NCBI GenBank assembly: GCA_052084925.1
Contig: JBQDEV010000002.1
Location: 124,001-188,000, forward strand
Reading direction: 5' to 3'
Length of the DNA stretch: 64,000 nucleotides
Origin: CmP2 sp052084925
GTDB taxonomy: Bacteria; Actinomycetota; Actinomycetes; Actinomycetales; Micrococcaceae
The position numbers and the translations under genes were made by a program. The stretch's first letter is position 1; every line of letters begins with the position of its first letter. The notes under the pieces are model-generated. The model had not been told where the DNA came from, searched no databases, and worked only from the letters and a program-made list of their open reading frames with translations. Of this stretch, positions 1-8,163 are shown piece after piece.

Positions 1-2828
1 TGCAGGCGACGATGCCCGGCTCGGTGGACATGTTGGAGCGGATGGCCGAGGGCATGGCCGTGGAAGGTATGGAATCGCTGGCCCCGCTGGTGGCCGAGAT
101 GGTGCCGTTCTTGGACCTGCTGCCCGCCGGATCGCTCAGCGTCGTTGTCGAACCCGAACGGGTCCGGCACCGGGCTGACGATCTGCTGCGCACCAACGAG
201 GAATTCCTCGAGGCCGCCTGGGCCTCGGCGGCCGGGGGCGGATCCGTGCCGATCGACCACCAGCAGCAGGCCGGCGGATTCGCCAGCCTTGCCGAAGCGC
301 GTGCCCTGGCCCACCTGCGGGATCAAGGCTGGTGGCAGCTCAGCTCCCTAGAGACCGACACCGAGCTGCTGCCCGAGATCGATTCGTTGACCACCGGATT
401 CCGCGCCCCCGTGCAGTTCACCGGCGACGTGGCCCCGATGATCGACTTGGTGCGCCAGCGGATGGAGCAGCGGTGGTGTGTGGTGGTGGCCACCGACGGC
501 ACCGGGTCCGCGCGTCGGATCGCGGAGATGATGATCGAGGCCGGGATCACCGCCTCGCTGGTCGAGCACCTCGACGCTACCTCGGGGCTGCCCGCCTCGC
601 AGGTGCTGCTCACCACCGCCGTCACCGGACGCGGCTTCACCTACCCTGACGGGCGCTTCGGCGTCGTCACCGAACAAGACCTGTTCGGACGCAACCACGT
701 CAGCGCCGAACGCGGTGCCAAGCGGTCGCTGGCCCGGAAACGACGCAACGCCGTTGACCCGCTCGCCCTGCAGGAAGGCGACTACGTGGTGCACGCCCAG
801 CACGGGATCGCGCGATTCGTGGAGCTGCAGCGCCGGAAAGTGGCCGGGTCCGTCTCCGCCGGAGGGGAGGGGTACCGCGAGTACTTGGTGCTGGAGTACG
901 CCGCCTCCAAGCGCGGTGGACCGAAGGATCGGCTGTTCGTGCCGACCGACCAGCTCGACCAGGTCTCCCAGTACGTGGGCGGAGAGGCTCCGAGCCTGTC
1001 GAAGATGGGCGGTTCCGACTGGGCCGCCACCAAGTCCAAGGCGCGCAAGGCCACCCGTCAGATCGCCGGTGAGCTCATCCAGCTGTACTCCGCGCGCATG
1101 GCCTCCCGCGGTCACGCCTTCGCCACCGACACCCCGTGGCAGTCCGAACTGGAGGAGTCCTTCCCGTTCATCGAGACCCCGGACCAGCTCACCACCGTCA
1201 ACGAAGTCAAGAAGGACATGGAGGCCGAGGTGCCCATGGACCGGCTCGTCTCCGGCGACGTCGGCTTCGGCAAGACTGAGGTGGCGGTGCGTGCAGCCTT
1301 CAAAGCCGTGCAGGACGGCAAGCAGGTGGCCGTGCTGGTGCCCACCACGCTGCTGGCCCGCCAGCACACCAGCACGTTCACGGAGCGCTTCGCCGGGTTC
1401 CCGGTGCGAGTGAAGACCCTCTCGCGGTTCCAGAATGCCAAGGAGTCCCGCGAGATCCTACAGGGCATGGCGGAGGGCACGGTCGACGTCGTGATCGGCA
1501 CCCACCGGCTGCTCTCCTCCGAGATCGAGTTCAAGGACCTGGGCCTCGTCGTCGTCGATGAGGAACAGCGGTTCGGCGTCGAGCATAAGGAGGCGCTGAA
1601 GAAGATGCGCACCAATGTCGACGTGCTGGCGATGTCGGCCACGCCGATCCCACGCACCCTGGAGATGTCGCTGACCGGGATCAGGGAGACCTCGACCCTG
1701 GCCACCCCGCCCGAGGAGCGCCACCCGGTGCTGACCTATGTGGGCGGCTACACCGATCAGCAGGTCACCGCCGCGGTGCGCCGCGAGCTGATGCGCGAGG
1801 GCCAGGTGTTCTACGTGCACAACCGGGTGTCATCCATCGATTCCGTGGCCGTGCGGATCCGCGAGCTGGTGCCCGAGGCGCGCGTGGAAGTGGCGCATGG
1901 CAAGATGTCGGAGTCGCGGCTGGAGCAGATCATGGTGGACTTCTGGGAGCGGCGCTTCGATGTGCTGGTCTCCACCACCATCATCGAGACCGGGCTGGAC
2001 ATCGCCAACGCGAACACGCTGATCATCGAGAACGCGAACAACTACGGCCTCTCCCAGCTGCACCAGTTGCGCGGGCGCGTGGGTCGCGGCCGGGATCGCG
2101 CCTACGCCTATTTCCTCTACAACCCGGAGCGCCCCCTGGGGGAGACCGCCCTGGAGCGGCTGAAGGCGGTGGCCGAGCATAACGAGCTGGGCTCCGGGAT
2201 GCAGCTGGCGATGAAGGATCTCGAGATTCGTGGGGCGGGCAACCTGCTCGGCGGCGAGCAGTCCGGACACATCGCGGGGGTCGGCTTCGACCTGTACCTG
2301 CGGATGGTGGGCGAGGCTGTGGCCGATTTCAAGGGCGAGGAAGAGACCGGTACCGCGGAGGTGAAGGTGGAGCTGCCGGTGAACGCGCACCTGCCGCACC
2401 ATTTCGTGCCGGGGGAGCGGCTGCGCCTGGAAGCCTACCGGAGTCTGGCCCAGGCCAAGGACGACGCCGAGGTGGACGCCGTCGTGGAGGAATGGAGCGA
2501 CCGCTACGGCGAGCTGCCGGAGCCCGCACAGCACCTGGTCGCCGTCGCTCGGTTCCGGAATCAGGCGCGCGCCCTCGGAGTGCACGACGTGATGCTGCTG
2601 GGCAAGAACGTGAAGTTTGGTCCCGCGGAGCTGCCCGAATCCCGTGAGATGCGTCTGTCCCGGATGTACCCGGGTGCCTCGGTGAAGCCCGCGCTGAAGG
2701 CCATCCTGGTGCCGCGGCCCAAGACGGCCGGGGTGATGGGCAAGGACCTGGTCGACGGCGAACTGCTGGCCTGGGCTCAGGAGCTGCTGGAGCGGATCTT
2801 CGCCCCGGAACCGGCGACCACATCCTGA
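1..2828 (+). CDS. mfd: Transcription-repair coupling factor Mfd (5' end outside window)
   Basis: SF2 DNA translocase that pushes stalled RNA polymerase off DNA lesions and recruits the UvrABC excision machinery. About 940 C-terminal residues are present; full Mfd is near 1,200, and the frame is open to base 1, so the N-terminal UvrB-like part lies upstream. Counting from the first Met (base 12), the RNA-polymerase-interaction domain begins near residue 257 (DYVVHAQHGIARF), Walker A is SGDVGFGKTE near 414, and the DEEQ motif II is near 516. The helicase motif with LHQLRGRVGRG and the C-terminal TRCF domain follow. It ends without an obvious terminator and converges on a hydrolase gene 24 bp away. 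Confidence 0.97.
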   Translation, partial: QATMPGSVDMLERMAEGMAVEGMESLAPLVAEMVPFLDLLPAGSLSVVVEPERVRHRADDLLRTNEEFLEAAWASAAGGGSVPIDHQQQAGGFASLAEARALAHLRDQGWWQLSSLETDTELLPEIDSLTTGFRAPVQFTGDVAPMIDLVRQRMEQRWCVVVATDGTGSARRIAEMMIEAGITASLVEHLDATSGLPASQVLLTTAVTGRGFTYPDGRFGVVTEQDLFGRNHVSAERGAKRSLARKRRNAVDPLALQEGDYVVHAQHGIARFVELQRRKVAGSVSAGGEGYREYLVLEYAASKRGGPKDRLFVPTDQLDQVSQYVGGEAPSLSKMGGSDWAATKSKARKATRQIAGELIQLYSARMASRGHAFATDTPWQSELEESFPFIETPDQLTTVNEVKKDMEAEVPMDRLVSGDVGFGKTEVAVRAAFKAVQDGKQVAVLVPTTLLARQHTSTFTERFAGFPVRVKTLSRFQNAKESREILQGMAEGTVDVVIGTHRLLSSEIEFKDLGLVVVDEEQRFGVEHKEALKKMRTNVDVLAMSATPIPRTLEMSLTGIRETSTLATPPEERHPVLTYVGGYTDQQVTAAVRRELMREGQVFYVHNRVSSIDSVAVRIRELVPEARVEVAHGKMSESRLEQIMVDFWERRFDVLVSTTIIETGLDIANANTLIIENANNYGLSQLHQLRGRVGRGRDRAYAYFLYNPERPLGETALERLKAVAEHNELGSGMQLAMKDLEIRGAGNLLGGEQSGHIAGVGFDLYLRMVGEAVADFKGEEETGTAEVKVELPVNAHLPHHFVPGERLRLEAYRSLAQAKDDAEVDAVVEEWSDRYGELPEPAQHLVAVARFRNQARALGVHDVMLLGKNVKFGPAELPESREMRLSRMYPGASVKPALKAILVPRPKTAGVMGKDLVDGELLAWAQELLERIFAPEPATTS

Positions 2829-2852
2829 CGTCGTCGTAAATCCCCGGCGTTT

Positions 2853-3434
2853 CTAGAGGGACCGCAAACTGTCTAGGATGCGTTCGACGACGGTGTCGGC
2901 GGCCTCGGCGCGGAAATCCTCGGTGCTCTCATCGATGAACAGGTGCGTGTCGACGGCGTATTCATACAGAGTGGCCGCTCCGATTCCGCTGTGCGGATCC
3001 ACCAGCTCGCGTGCCACCGGTAGGTCTTCATCGACCGCCCAGGGATCGCGGGTGCCCAGGTGCAGCTGTAGCGCGGTCTGCGGCGGCCAGGGGCGAGATT
3101 CCGGGTCGATGGGTAGTGCTGCTGAGATGGCGGCACAGAGGCGGATCCCGCGCGTGGTCTGCGCGATCCGGTAGGCCGGCATCACCCCCAAGGACACCCC
3201 GATCACGGCGTCGAGGTTGTTCAGTCCCGCGGCGAAGAGCGCTGCGCGTTCCACGAGGGTCTCGAATCCCAGCTGCTGGGCGAAGACCACACCCTCCTCG
3301 GTGGACTCGAGGACCCGGCCGTCATAGAAGTCCGGGGTATGGACGGTGTGTCCCTCGGTGCGGATCCGCTCGGCGAAGCTCACCATTCCGGGGGTCAGCC
3401 CACGCGCATGATGGAACAGAACGATCTCAGACAT
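2853..3434 (-). CDS. Dienelactone hydrolase family protein
   Basis: A 193-residue alpha/beta hydrolase of the dienelactone hydrolase type. The nucleophile elbow is GVSLG, so the nucleophile is Ser where classical dienelactone hydrolases have Cys. The acid is probably Asp in LGTRDPWA and the base His in DTHLFID. No signal peptide is seen, so it should be cytoplasmic. It stands alone, convergent with mfd. The substrate cannot be told from sequence; many members of the family are general esterases. Confidence 0.85.
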   Translation of the reverse strand: MSEIVLFHHARGLTPGMVSFAERIRTEGHTVHTPDFYDGRVLESTEEGVVFAQQLGFETLVERAALFAAGLNNLDAVIGVSLGVMPAYRIAQTTRGIRLCAAISAALPIDPESRPWPPQTALQLHLGTRDPWAVDEDLPVARELVDPHSGIGAATLYEYAVDTHLFIDESTEDFRAEAADTVVERILDSLRSL

Positions 3435-3549
3435 GATGGCTCCTCGAAAACGGGCAGATGGTTGCGTTCAGACTAAGCGCGAATCCAGCGAGTGTCTACG
3501 GGGAGGTGGCACGTCTCGAAACGTGTTTCCACGGATTCGGTTCAAACAC

Positions 3550-3576
3550 TTGTATTATATTGGAGTGGCGTATAGT
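3550..3576 (+). promoter_or_regulatory. Candidate promoter of the DUF222/HNH gene
   Basis: An unusually AT-rich stretch upstream of the DUF222 gene. It has a -10-like TATAGT at 3571-3576 and TTGTAT at 3550-3555, but the 15-nt spacing is short. A good Shine-Dalgarno (GGGAGGT) precedes the ATG at 3655. The intergenic region 3435-3654 holds nothing else I recognise. Confidence 0.35.
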
Positions 3577-3654
3577 CTGGTTGGACGTTGAAGTAATCGG
3601 ACCCTTTTTCCGGCTGGAACCGGTCGTGTCCGACGAGGAAGTGCGGGAGGTGTC

Positions 3655-5505
3655 ATGGTTCAGGAACATCGAGAGAGTGCTGATCATGGCGCCGTCTATG
3701 GCGCTGAGTTGCCCGTGTTTTTGCGGGATGTTGAATGGGACTCACTCGGTGCGGATGAGCTTATCCAGGGCGCCGAGCACTTTCTGGCGGCCTTGTCGGA
3801 GCGGCTGGCTTCTCCGGAGGCGCGCCGAGAATTCTCGCGATACATAGAACGCACGTCCGCTGGCACTGAGGGCGAATGGCACTCTGGGTGGACGCAGCCG
3901 GAGGAGCCGTGTGAAGGCGAGAGTGCTTCGACTTCTCCGGTGCCACTCGAGCCGGTGCACGCATCCACCACCGTGCCCGCACTGCTGCGCGCGGCCGAAG
4001 GCGTCTCACACACGGTCGAACACATTCAGTCACAGCTCACCGGCATCGCGGCGGAAGCATTCGACTCTGCCGCCACCCGTGCCGACGTGTTGGGAATTCC
4101 CGGAGGGCGTCAGGCCGGGTTCCGGCAAGCCGTGGGGTATCTTGCGCAGCTCACGAAGTCTTCGCGGCGTACGGTACAGCGCCGTATGACCGCGCATCAG
4201 CTGGTCGGCTGTCGTTCTCGGGGTCCGGCTCAGGAACCGGAGGAGCCCAGCCTGCCTTCGGTGCAGGACCGCTTCCGTGACGGCCAGGTGTCGGCGGAGA
4301 AGGTCGGTTTGATGGCGGACGCTGTCGACCGGGTGCGCCGCGCTGCCGCCGAGGCGGGAGTGAGCGATTCCGTGGAGGGGATCCTTCTCGGTGCCGATGC
4401 CGAGTTCGCCGACCGTGCGGAGGAGGAAACCTACGACGGCTTCCGCAGTTTCGTCGCGGATTGGCTCGTCGGGACCACCGCGGCCATTGATCAGGACGGC
4501 ACACCGCCTCCCGAGGAACTGCGGGCACGGAACCGCCGGGAGTTGCGGTTCGAGCGCCAAGACGGCGAGAACTTCATCTGGACCGTCATTACGGATCGAC
4601 CGGGTCATGAACGACTCCTGGTCCTCGAACATGCGGCCAACAATCCGCGCGGTCGGCAGGACACCGTCAGCGACGTCATCAACTCCTGGTTGGCTGATCC
4701 GACTTCAGCTGAGACGCTCGGCCAGGGTGGGCAGCGGGAATTCTTCGACGACGATGCGGCTGTGGGCGAGGCTGGAGGCGAGCGCATGACGCCGACCGCC
4801 ATGGGTCCGCACGGCCAAGCCTGCGACCCGGGTGACCGCCGCACACGACGTCAGCGATCACACGACGCGTTTTTCAGCGTGGTGGACGCCGGCTTCAACG
4901 CCACCGGCAACGGGCTGTCACAGCAAGGCGGAGCACCGGCCCAGATTCTCGCGACCTTGGACCTGCGGACACTGATGAGCCTCTTCGCCCAGTCGAGCAG
5001 CGCTCCGCCAGGCCTCACCCCGGAGATGATCCGCCACGGAACCACCGAGGAAACGCTCTCCACCGCCGGATACTCCGGCGCGACCGGACCGGGATTCTTC
5101 CGCCAGATGCTCTGTCACGCCAAGATCATTCCGGTGGTGCTGGGCGGCGAAGGACAAGTACTGGACGTCGGCCGTGATCAACGACTCTTCACGACCCACC
5201 AACGCCGTGCACTGGTAGCACGAGATGGCGGCTGCGCTGCACCGGGCTGCACGGCGCCCTCGACGTGGTGCGAGGCGCACCATATGCTGCCCTGGGAACA
5301 CGATGGCGACACCGCCGTGAACAACGGGGTGCTGCTGTGCAACGCCCACCACCAATCCGTGCATCTGGGGGAGTGGAGCATCCGGATCGAGGACGAGGTG
5401 CCCTGGTTCGTTCCAGCTCCCTATATCGACCCCGACCAGACGCCGCGGCGGAACACGTACTGGCGCCCGCGCCGAACCGCGCGCCCGCGCACCGCGGCGT
5501 CGTGA
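3655..5505 (+). CDS. DUF222 and HNH endonuclease domain protein
   Basis: A 616-residue protein with an N-terminal DUF222 (13E12-repeat) region and a C-terminal HNH nuclease domain. The HNH part shows CAAPGCTAPSTWCEAHH, then a WEHDGDTAVNNG linker and LLCNAHHQSVH, giving the Cys pairs and His residues of the zinc/metal fold. Family members are very common and often multicopy in Micrococcales and mycobacteria, and their role is not settled; a link to mobile elements is often suggested. The start at 3655 is supported by a GGGAGGT ribosome site. The 3' part runs into a short hairpin, then a membrane protein gene. Confidence 0.93.
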   Translation: MVQEHRESADHGAVYGAELPVFLRDVEWDSLGADELIQGAEHFLAALSERLASPEARREFSRYIERTSAGTEGEWHSGWTQPEEPCEGESASTSPVPLEPVHASTTVPALLRAAEGVSHTVEHIQSQLTGIAAEAFDSAATRADVLGIPGGRQAGFRQAVGYLAQLTKSSRRTVQRRMTAHQLVGCRSRGPAQEPEEPSLPSVQDRFRDGQVSAEKVGLMADAVDRVRRAAAEAGVSDSVEGILLGADAEFADRAEEETYDGFRSFVADWLVGTTAAIDQDGTPPPEELRARNRRELRFERQDGENFIWTVITDRPGHERLLVLEHAANNPRGRQDTVSDVINSWLADPTSAETLGQGGQREFFDDDAAVGEAGGERMTPTAMGPHGQACDPGDRRTRRQRSHDAFFSVVDAGFNATGNGLSQQGGAPAQILATLDLRTLMSLFAQSSSAPPGLTPEMIRHGTTEETLSTAGYSGATGPGFFRQMLCHAKIIPVVLGGEGQVLDVGRDQRLFTTHQRRALVARDGGCAAPGCTAPSTWCEAHHMLPWEHDGDTAVNNGVLLCNAHHQSVHLGEWSIRIEDEVPWFVPAPYIDPDQTPRRNTYWRPRRTARPRTAAS

Positions 5506-5514
5506 CCAAATTGA

Positions 5515-5532
5515 GACTGGTTTTTTCCAGTC
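5515..5532 (+). terminator. Short inverted repeat after the HNH gene
   Basis: Six-bp arms GACTGG and CCAGTC flank six T residues. It lies just after the HNH stop and upstream of the next gene. It is too short to be a strong intrinsic terminator by itself. Confidence 0.3.
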
Positions 5533-5552
5533 AGCTGATCATACTGAGAACT

Positions 5553-6002
5553 ATGAACAAGGATCTGATCCCGCACGTGCGTGCCGTTCTCGTCATCGGC
5601 ATCGCCCTTACGCTGGTGGCCCAGGTGGTCGCGGTGCCGCTCGCCGCCTCCTCGCTGGCACAGTCGTTCCCGAGTGTGTCCCACCTGCAAGTGCCTTACA
5701 CAGTGGCTCTGATTGCAGCACTCCACGGCATCCAGGTGGCGCTCGTAGCCGGATGGCTGATGCTCGGGCTCGACGGCGACGGTGACTTCTCGAGCCGGCG
5801 CGTCCGGACGGGGACCACCGTGGCGCTGACCGGACTCGTGGTGGCCGTGCTGACGGTGAGCGTGGTGCTGGTGCATGCCGGGGCCGTGGAGTACGTCGGC
5901 GGACCGATGGTCCTCTTCGGGCTGATCGCCTGCGCGGCGATCCTCGGTGCGGCTGTACCGCTGCGGACGACGGTGCGGCAGCGACTCAGGGCGAGTTCGT
6001 AG
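5553..6002 (+). CDS. DUF2975-like four-helix membrane protein
   Basis: A 149-residue protein with four predicted membrane helices (about residues 10-32, 46-68, 84-107 and 116-137) and short polar loops. The SFPSVSHLQVPYT segment after the first helix resembles DUF2975 membrane proteins. The function of the family is not established; many members sit beside small Cro-type regulators, but none is adjacent here. A longer frame reading in from 5265 overlaps the HNH gene and is not coding. The ATG at 5553 follows CATACT by 7 nt, so the transcript may be leaderless. The end overlaps the convergent acyltransferase gene by 17 bp. Confidence 0.75.
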   Translation: MNKDLIPHVRAVLVIGIALTLVAQVVAVPLAASSLAQSFPSVSHLQVPYTVALIAALHGIQVALVAGWLMLGLDGDGDFSSRRVRTGTTVALTGLVVAVLTVSVVLVHAGAVEYVGGPMVLFGLIACAAILGAAVPLRTTVRQRLRASS

Positions 6003-7104
6003 TCGATTTCTGCTCGTGGCGGCGCTCACGGCGCCGCTGCCACCACTGCGGCGCAGGTACCCCGGCCAGCAATGGTGACAGGGGCGTGGCGTTGATGAGC
6101 AGACCGAGGGCCCAGGAAATCAGAACGGTCAGGGCAAAGCGAGGGAAATTCTCGTCCACGTTGAACTGGGCGAGCTTGATGATGATGTAACCGTGCGCCA
6201 GCACCACCACGGTGCCGGTGCGCACGATGGCGTTGACGGCCGGTCGCGCCCAGCCCAGCGCCATATTCACCCAGGTGCCGAAGATCAGCAACATGCCGGT
6301 GGCCATCACCACACCCACGATCGGGGTCACCAGAAACATCCCGAACCCAGAGAATTTGATGTTGTGCGAGGGGGTACCGGCGGCGATGGCGAGCCCGCCG
6401 AGGACGACGAGGGCGATGCCGAGGCAGGCGAGCTGGTGCGGGCCGAACCGCCGTGCGCCGTCGTTGTTCTCCAGCCGGGTTCCCGGAATCGAGGCGTAGC
6501 GGGCCAGAATCTCGTAGCGGAGGAACTCACCGCAGAGGATGTAGAACATGCACGGCAGGGCCAGGCCGATGCCGAGGGGAAGCAGCCCCATGGGTCCGGC
6601 AGGGTAGCCCTCGCTGCCGGGGATCTGTGCCAGGGCGAGTCCGCTCACGGCGACCGCCCACGCCACCCAGCTTGGATAGCGTTCCAGCCAGCGACGCAGC
6701 AGGGTGGTGAAGAACAGCACCGAGATGAACCAGAACGCCCACCACGGTGGATCCTGCCAGGAGCCGCCGTACCAGCCGCGGGCCATCAGCTCCCAGAACT
6801 GGCCGGGGTTATCGGTGTTCCACCGCCAAGCGGCGATGCTCATCAGCACACCCCAGGCGAGATAGGGCACAGCCAGGGTGCGCCAGCGCTGGCGTGCCTC
6901 GTAGGCGAAAGGGCGTCCGCGCGTGAAGAAGAACCCGGAGAGGAAGAAGAACAGCGGCATCCGCCACATCTCCAGGTAGCTCCGCCATTCCAGATCGGAG
7001 GCGTAGACGTGGCCCACGACCACCGCCACGATGGAGACGATCCGCAGCACATCCACTCCCGTGTTGCGGGCGGCGGAGCCAGTCTGTGGGGGCTGTGGTG
7101 TCAT
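5986..7104 (-). CDS. Acyltransferase family 3 membrane protein
   Basis: A 372-residue polytopic protein of the acyltransferase-3 family (OatA/NodX type), with about ten membrane helices. The N-terminus carries the family signature around VLRIVSIVAVVVGHVY, whose His is the proposed catalytic residue, followed by WRMPLFFFLSGFFF. Members O-acylate extracellular or cell-envelope sugars using a cytoplasmic acyl donor. No SGNH domain is fused, so acetyl transfer would be completed by the membrane domain or a partner protein. The substrate is not predictable. It overlaps the DUF2975-like gene tail to tail. Confidence 0.88.
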   Translation of the reverse strand: MTPQPPQTGSAARNTGVDVLRIVSIVAVVVGHVYASDLEWRSYLEMWRMPLFFFLSGFFFTRGRPFAYEARQRWRTLAVPYLAWGVLMSIAAWRWNTDNPGQFWELMARGWYGGSWQDPPWWAFWFISVLFFTTLLRRWLERYPSWVAWAVAVSGLALAQIPGSEGYPAGPMGLLPLGIGLALPCMFYILCGEFLRYEILARYASIPGTRLENNDGARRFGPHQLACLGIALVVLGGLAIAAGTPSHNIKFSGFGMFLVTPIVGVVMATGMLLIFGTWVNMALGWARPAVNAIVRTGTVVVLAHGYIIIKLAQFNVDENFPRFALTVLISWALGLLINATPLSPLLAGVPAPQWWQRRRERRHEQKSTTNSP

Positions 7105-7155
7105 TCAGCGGCGGTCGAGACGGGTCAGCGGCAGTCAGGCGCGGGGCCGAAACGC

Positions 7156-7428
7156 TCAGTGACGGGTGGACACCGGAGCGGTCTGGGCACGGTGGATGTC
7201 GTTGTGCTCCAGGGTGTCGCCGCGACCCAGCACGTTCTGCGGGACGATGTAGGTCACCACGGCCAGGCCCATGGCGATGAGGCCGGGAACCCAGGCGGTC
7301 TCCAGCTCCCAATAGCCCATGGCGAAGAGGGACCCGCAGAACACCAGGAACAGCACCAGGGTCACCAGGATGTTGCCCCAGAAGCCGCCATGGCCGGAGT
7401 GGTTGATGGCCTTGCCGTCACGAATCAC
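7156..7428 (-). CDS. Small two-helix membrane protein
   Basis: A 90-residue protein with a short polar N-terminus, two hydrophobic helices (about 18-39 and 46-64) and a polar, charged tail. I do not recognise the family. Its start codon overlaps the deoC stop in an ATGA arrangement, so it is very probably translated with deoC as the last gene of the nucleoside-salvage operon. That context does not by itself give a function. Confidence 0.7.
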   Translation of the reverse strand: MIRDGKAINHSGHGGFWGNILVTLVLFLVFCGSLFAMGYWELETAWVPGLIAMGLAVVTYIVPQNVLGRGDTLEHNDIHRAQTAPVSTRH

Positions 7429-8153
7429 GGTCTACCTCGTTCCGTTGAGAGTGCAGGTGCGTCAGATGAGTCTTCGTCCAGGATAGCAAGTGTGGAGGAG
7501 GCTCCGAGCCGTGTGGCGCCGGCATCAAGCATGGCCAGGGCGGTGGCGCGGGAGCGGATGCCGCCGGAGGCCTTCACCCCGAGCCGGTCGCCCACGGTGC
7601 GGCGCATCAGGGCGACGGCCTCCACAGTGGCGCCGGTGCCCACGAATCCGGTGGAGGTCTTCACGAAGTGGGCGCCCGCGGTCTCCGCCGCCTGGCAGGC
7701 CAGCACGATGGCGTCGTCGTCGAGCAGACCCGTCTCGAGGATGACCTTGACGACGACGTCGGACCCGGCGGCCTCGACCACTGCGGTGATGTCGGCGATC
7801 AGGGCGGGGGAATCACCTGCGACGGCGGAGGCGTGGTGGATGACCATGTCGATCTCGGTGGCGCCGTCACGCACGGCCTGGGCGGTCTCCGCAGCTTTGA
7901 TGGCACTCGGGGTGGAACCCAGGGGAAATCCGACCACGGAGCAGACCGGGACCGTCGACTCCTGCAGTGCGGCGGCCGCGGTGGCCACCCAGATCGGGTT
8001 GACGCAGACGCTGGCGGCAGACACGGCGTCAGCGTCGGCGCACAGCCGCAAGATGTCCTCGCGCAGGGCGGTGGGGGCGAGCAGCGTGTGGTCGATCATG
8101 GACGCGAGATCGGTGAGGTTGGCGCGGTCATTGCGGGGGTCGGGCGCAGTCAT
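7425..8153 (-). CDS. deoC: Deoxyribose-phosphate aldolase
   Basis: Class I aldolase splitting 2-deoxyribose 5-phosphate into glyceraldehyde 3-phosphate and acetaldehyde. At 242 residues it has normal length. The Schiff-base Lys is K165 in FVKTSTGF; Asp102 in TEIDMVIH and K194 in GVKASGGIR match the proton-relay residues of the E. coli enzyme. It lies downstream of a purine nucleoside phosphorylase and a phosphosugar mutase, which together convert deoxynucleosides to deoxyribose 5-phosphate for this step. It is coupled to the following small membrane gene by a 4-bp overlap. Confidence 0.96.
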   Translation of the reverse strand: MTAPDPRNDRANLTDLASMIDHTLLAPTALREDILRLCADADAVSAASVCVNPIWVATAAAALQESTVPVCSVVGFPLGSTPSAIKAAETAQAVRDGATEIDMVIHHASAVAGDSPALIADITAVVEAAGSDVVVKVILETGLLDDDAIVLACQAAETAGAHFVKTSTGFVGTGATVEAVALMRRTVGDRLGVKASGGIRSRATALAMLDAGATRLGASSTLAILDEDSSDAPALSTERGRP

Positions 8154-8163
8154 GGGGTCCAGC

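Noticed and set aside
3518..3529. GAAACGTGTTTC, a possible parS-like site
   Set aside because: The arms are in the reverse order from parS (GTTTC...GAAAC) and the centre differs; one copy only.
3458..3847. A 129-codon plus-strand frame before the DUF222 gene
   Set aside because: It overlaps the promoter region and the start of the well-supported DUF222 gene in another frame and has no family resemblance.
3655..5505. DUF222/HNH gene as part of a restriction system
   Set aside because: No methyltransferase or specificity gene lies nearby; the family is common as solitary genes in these bacteria.
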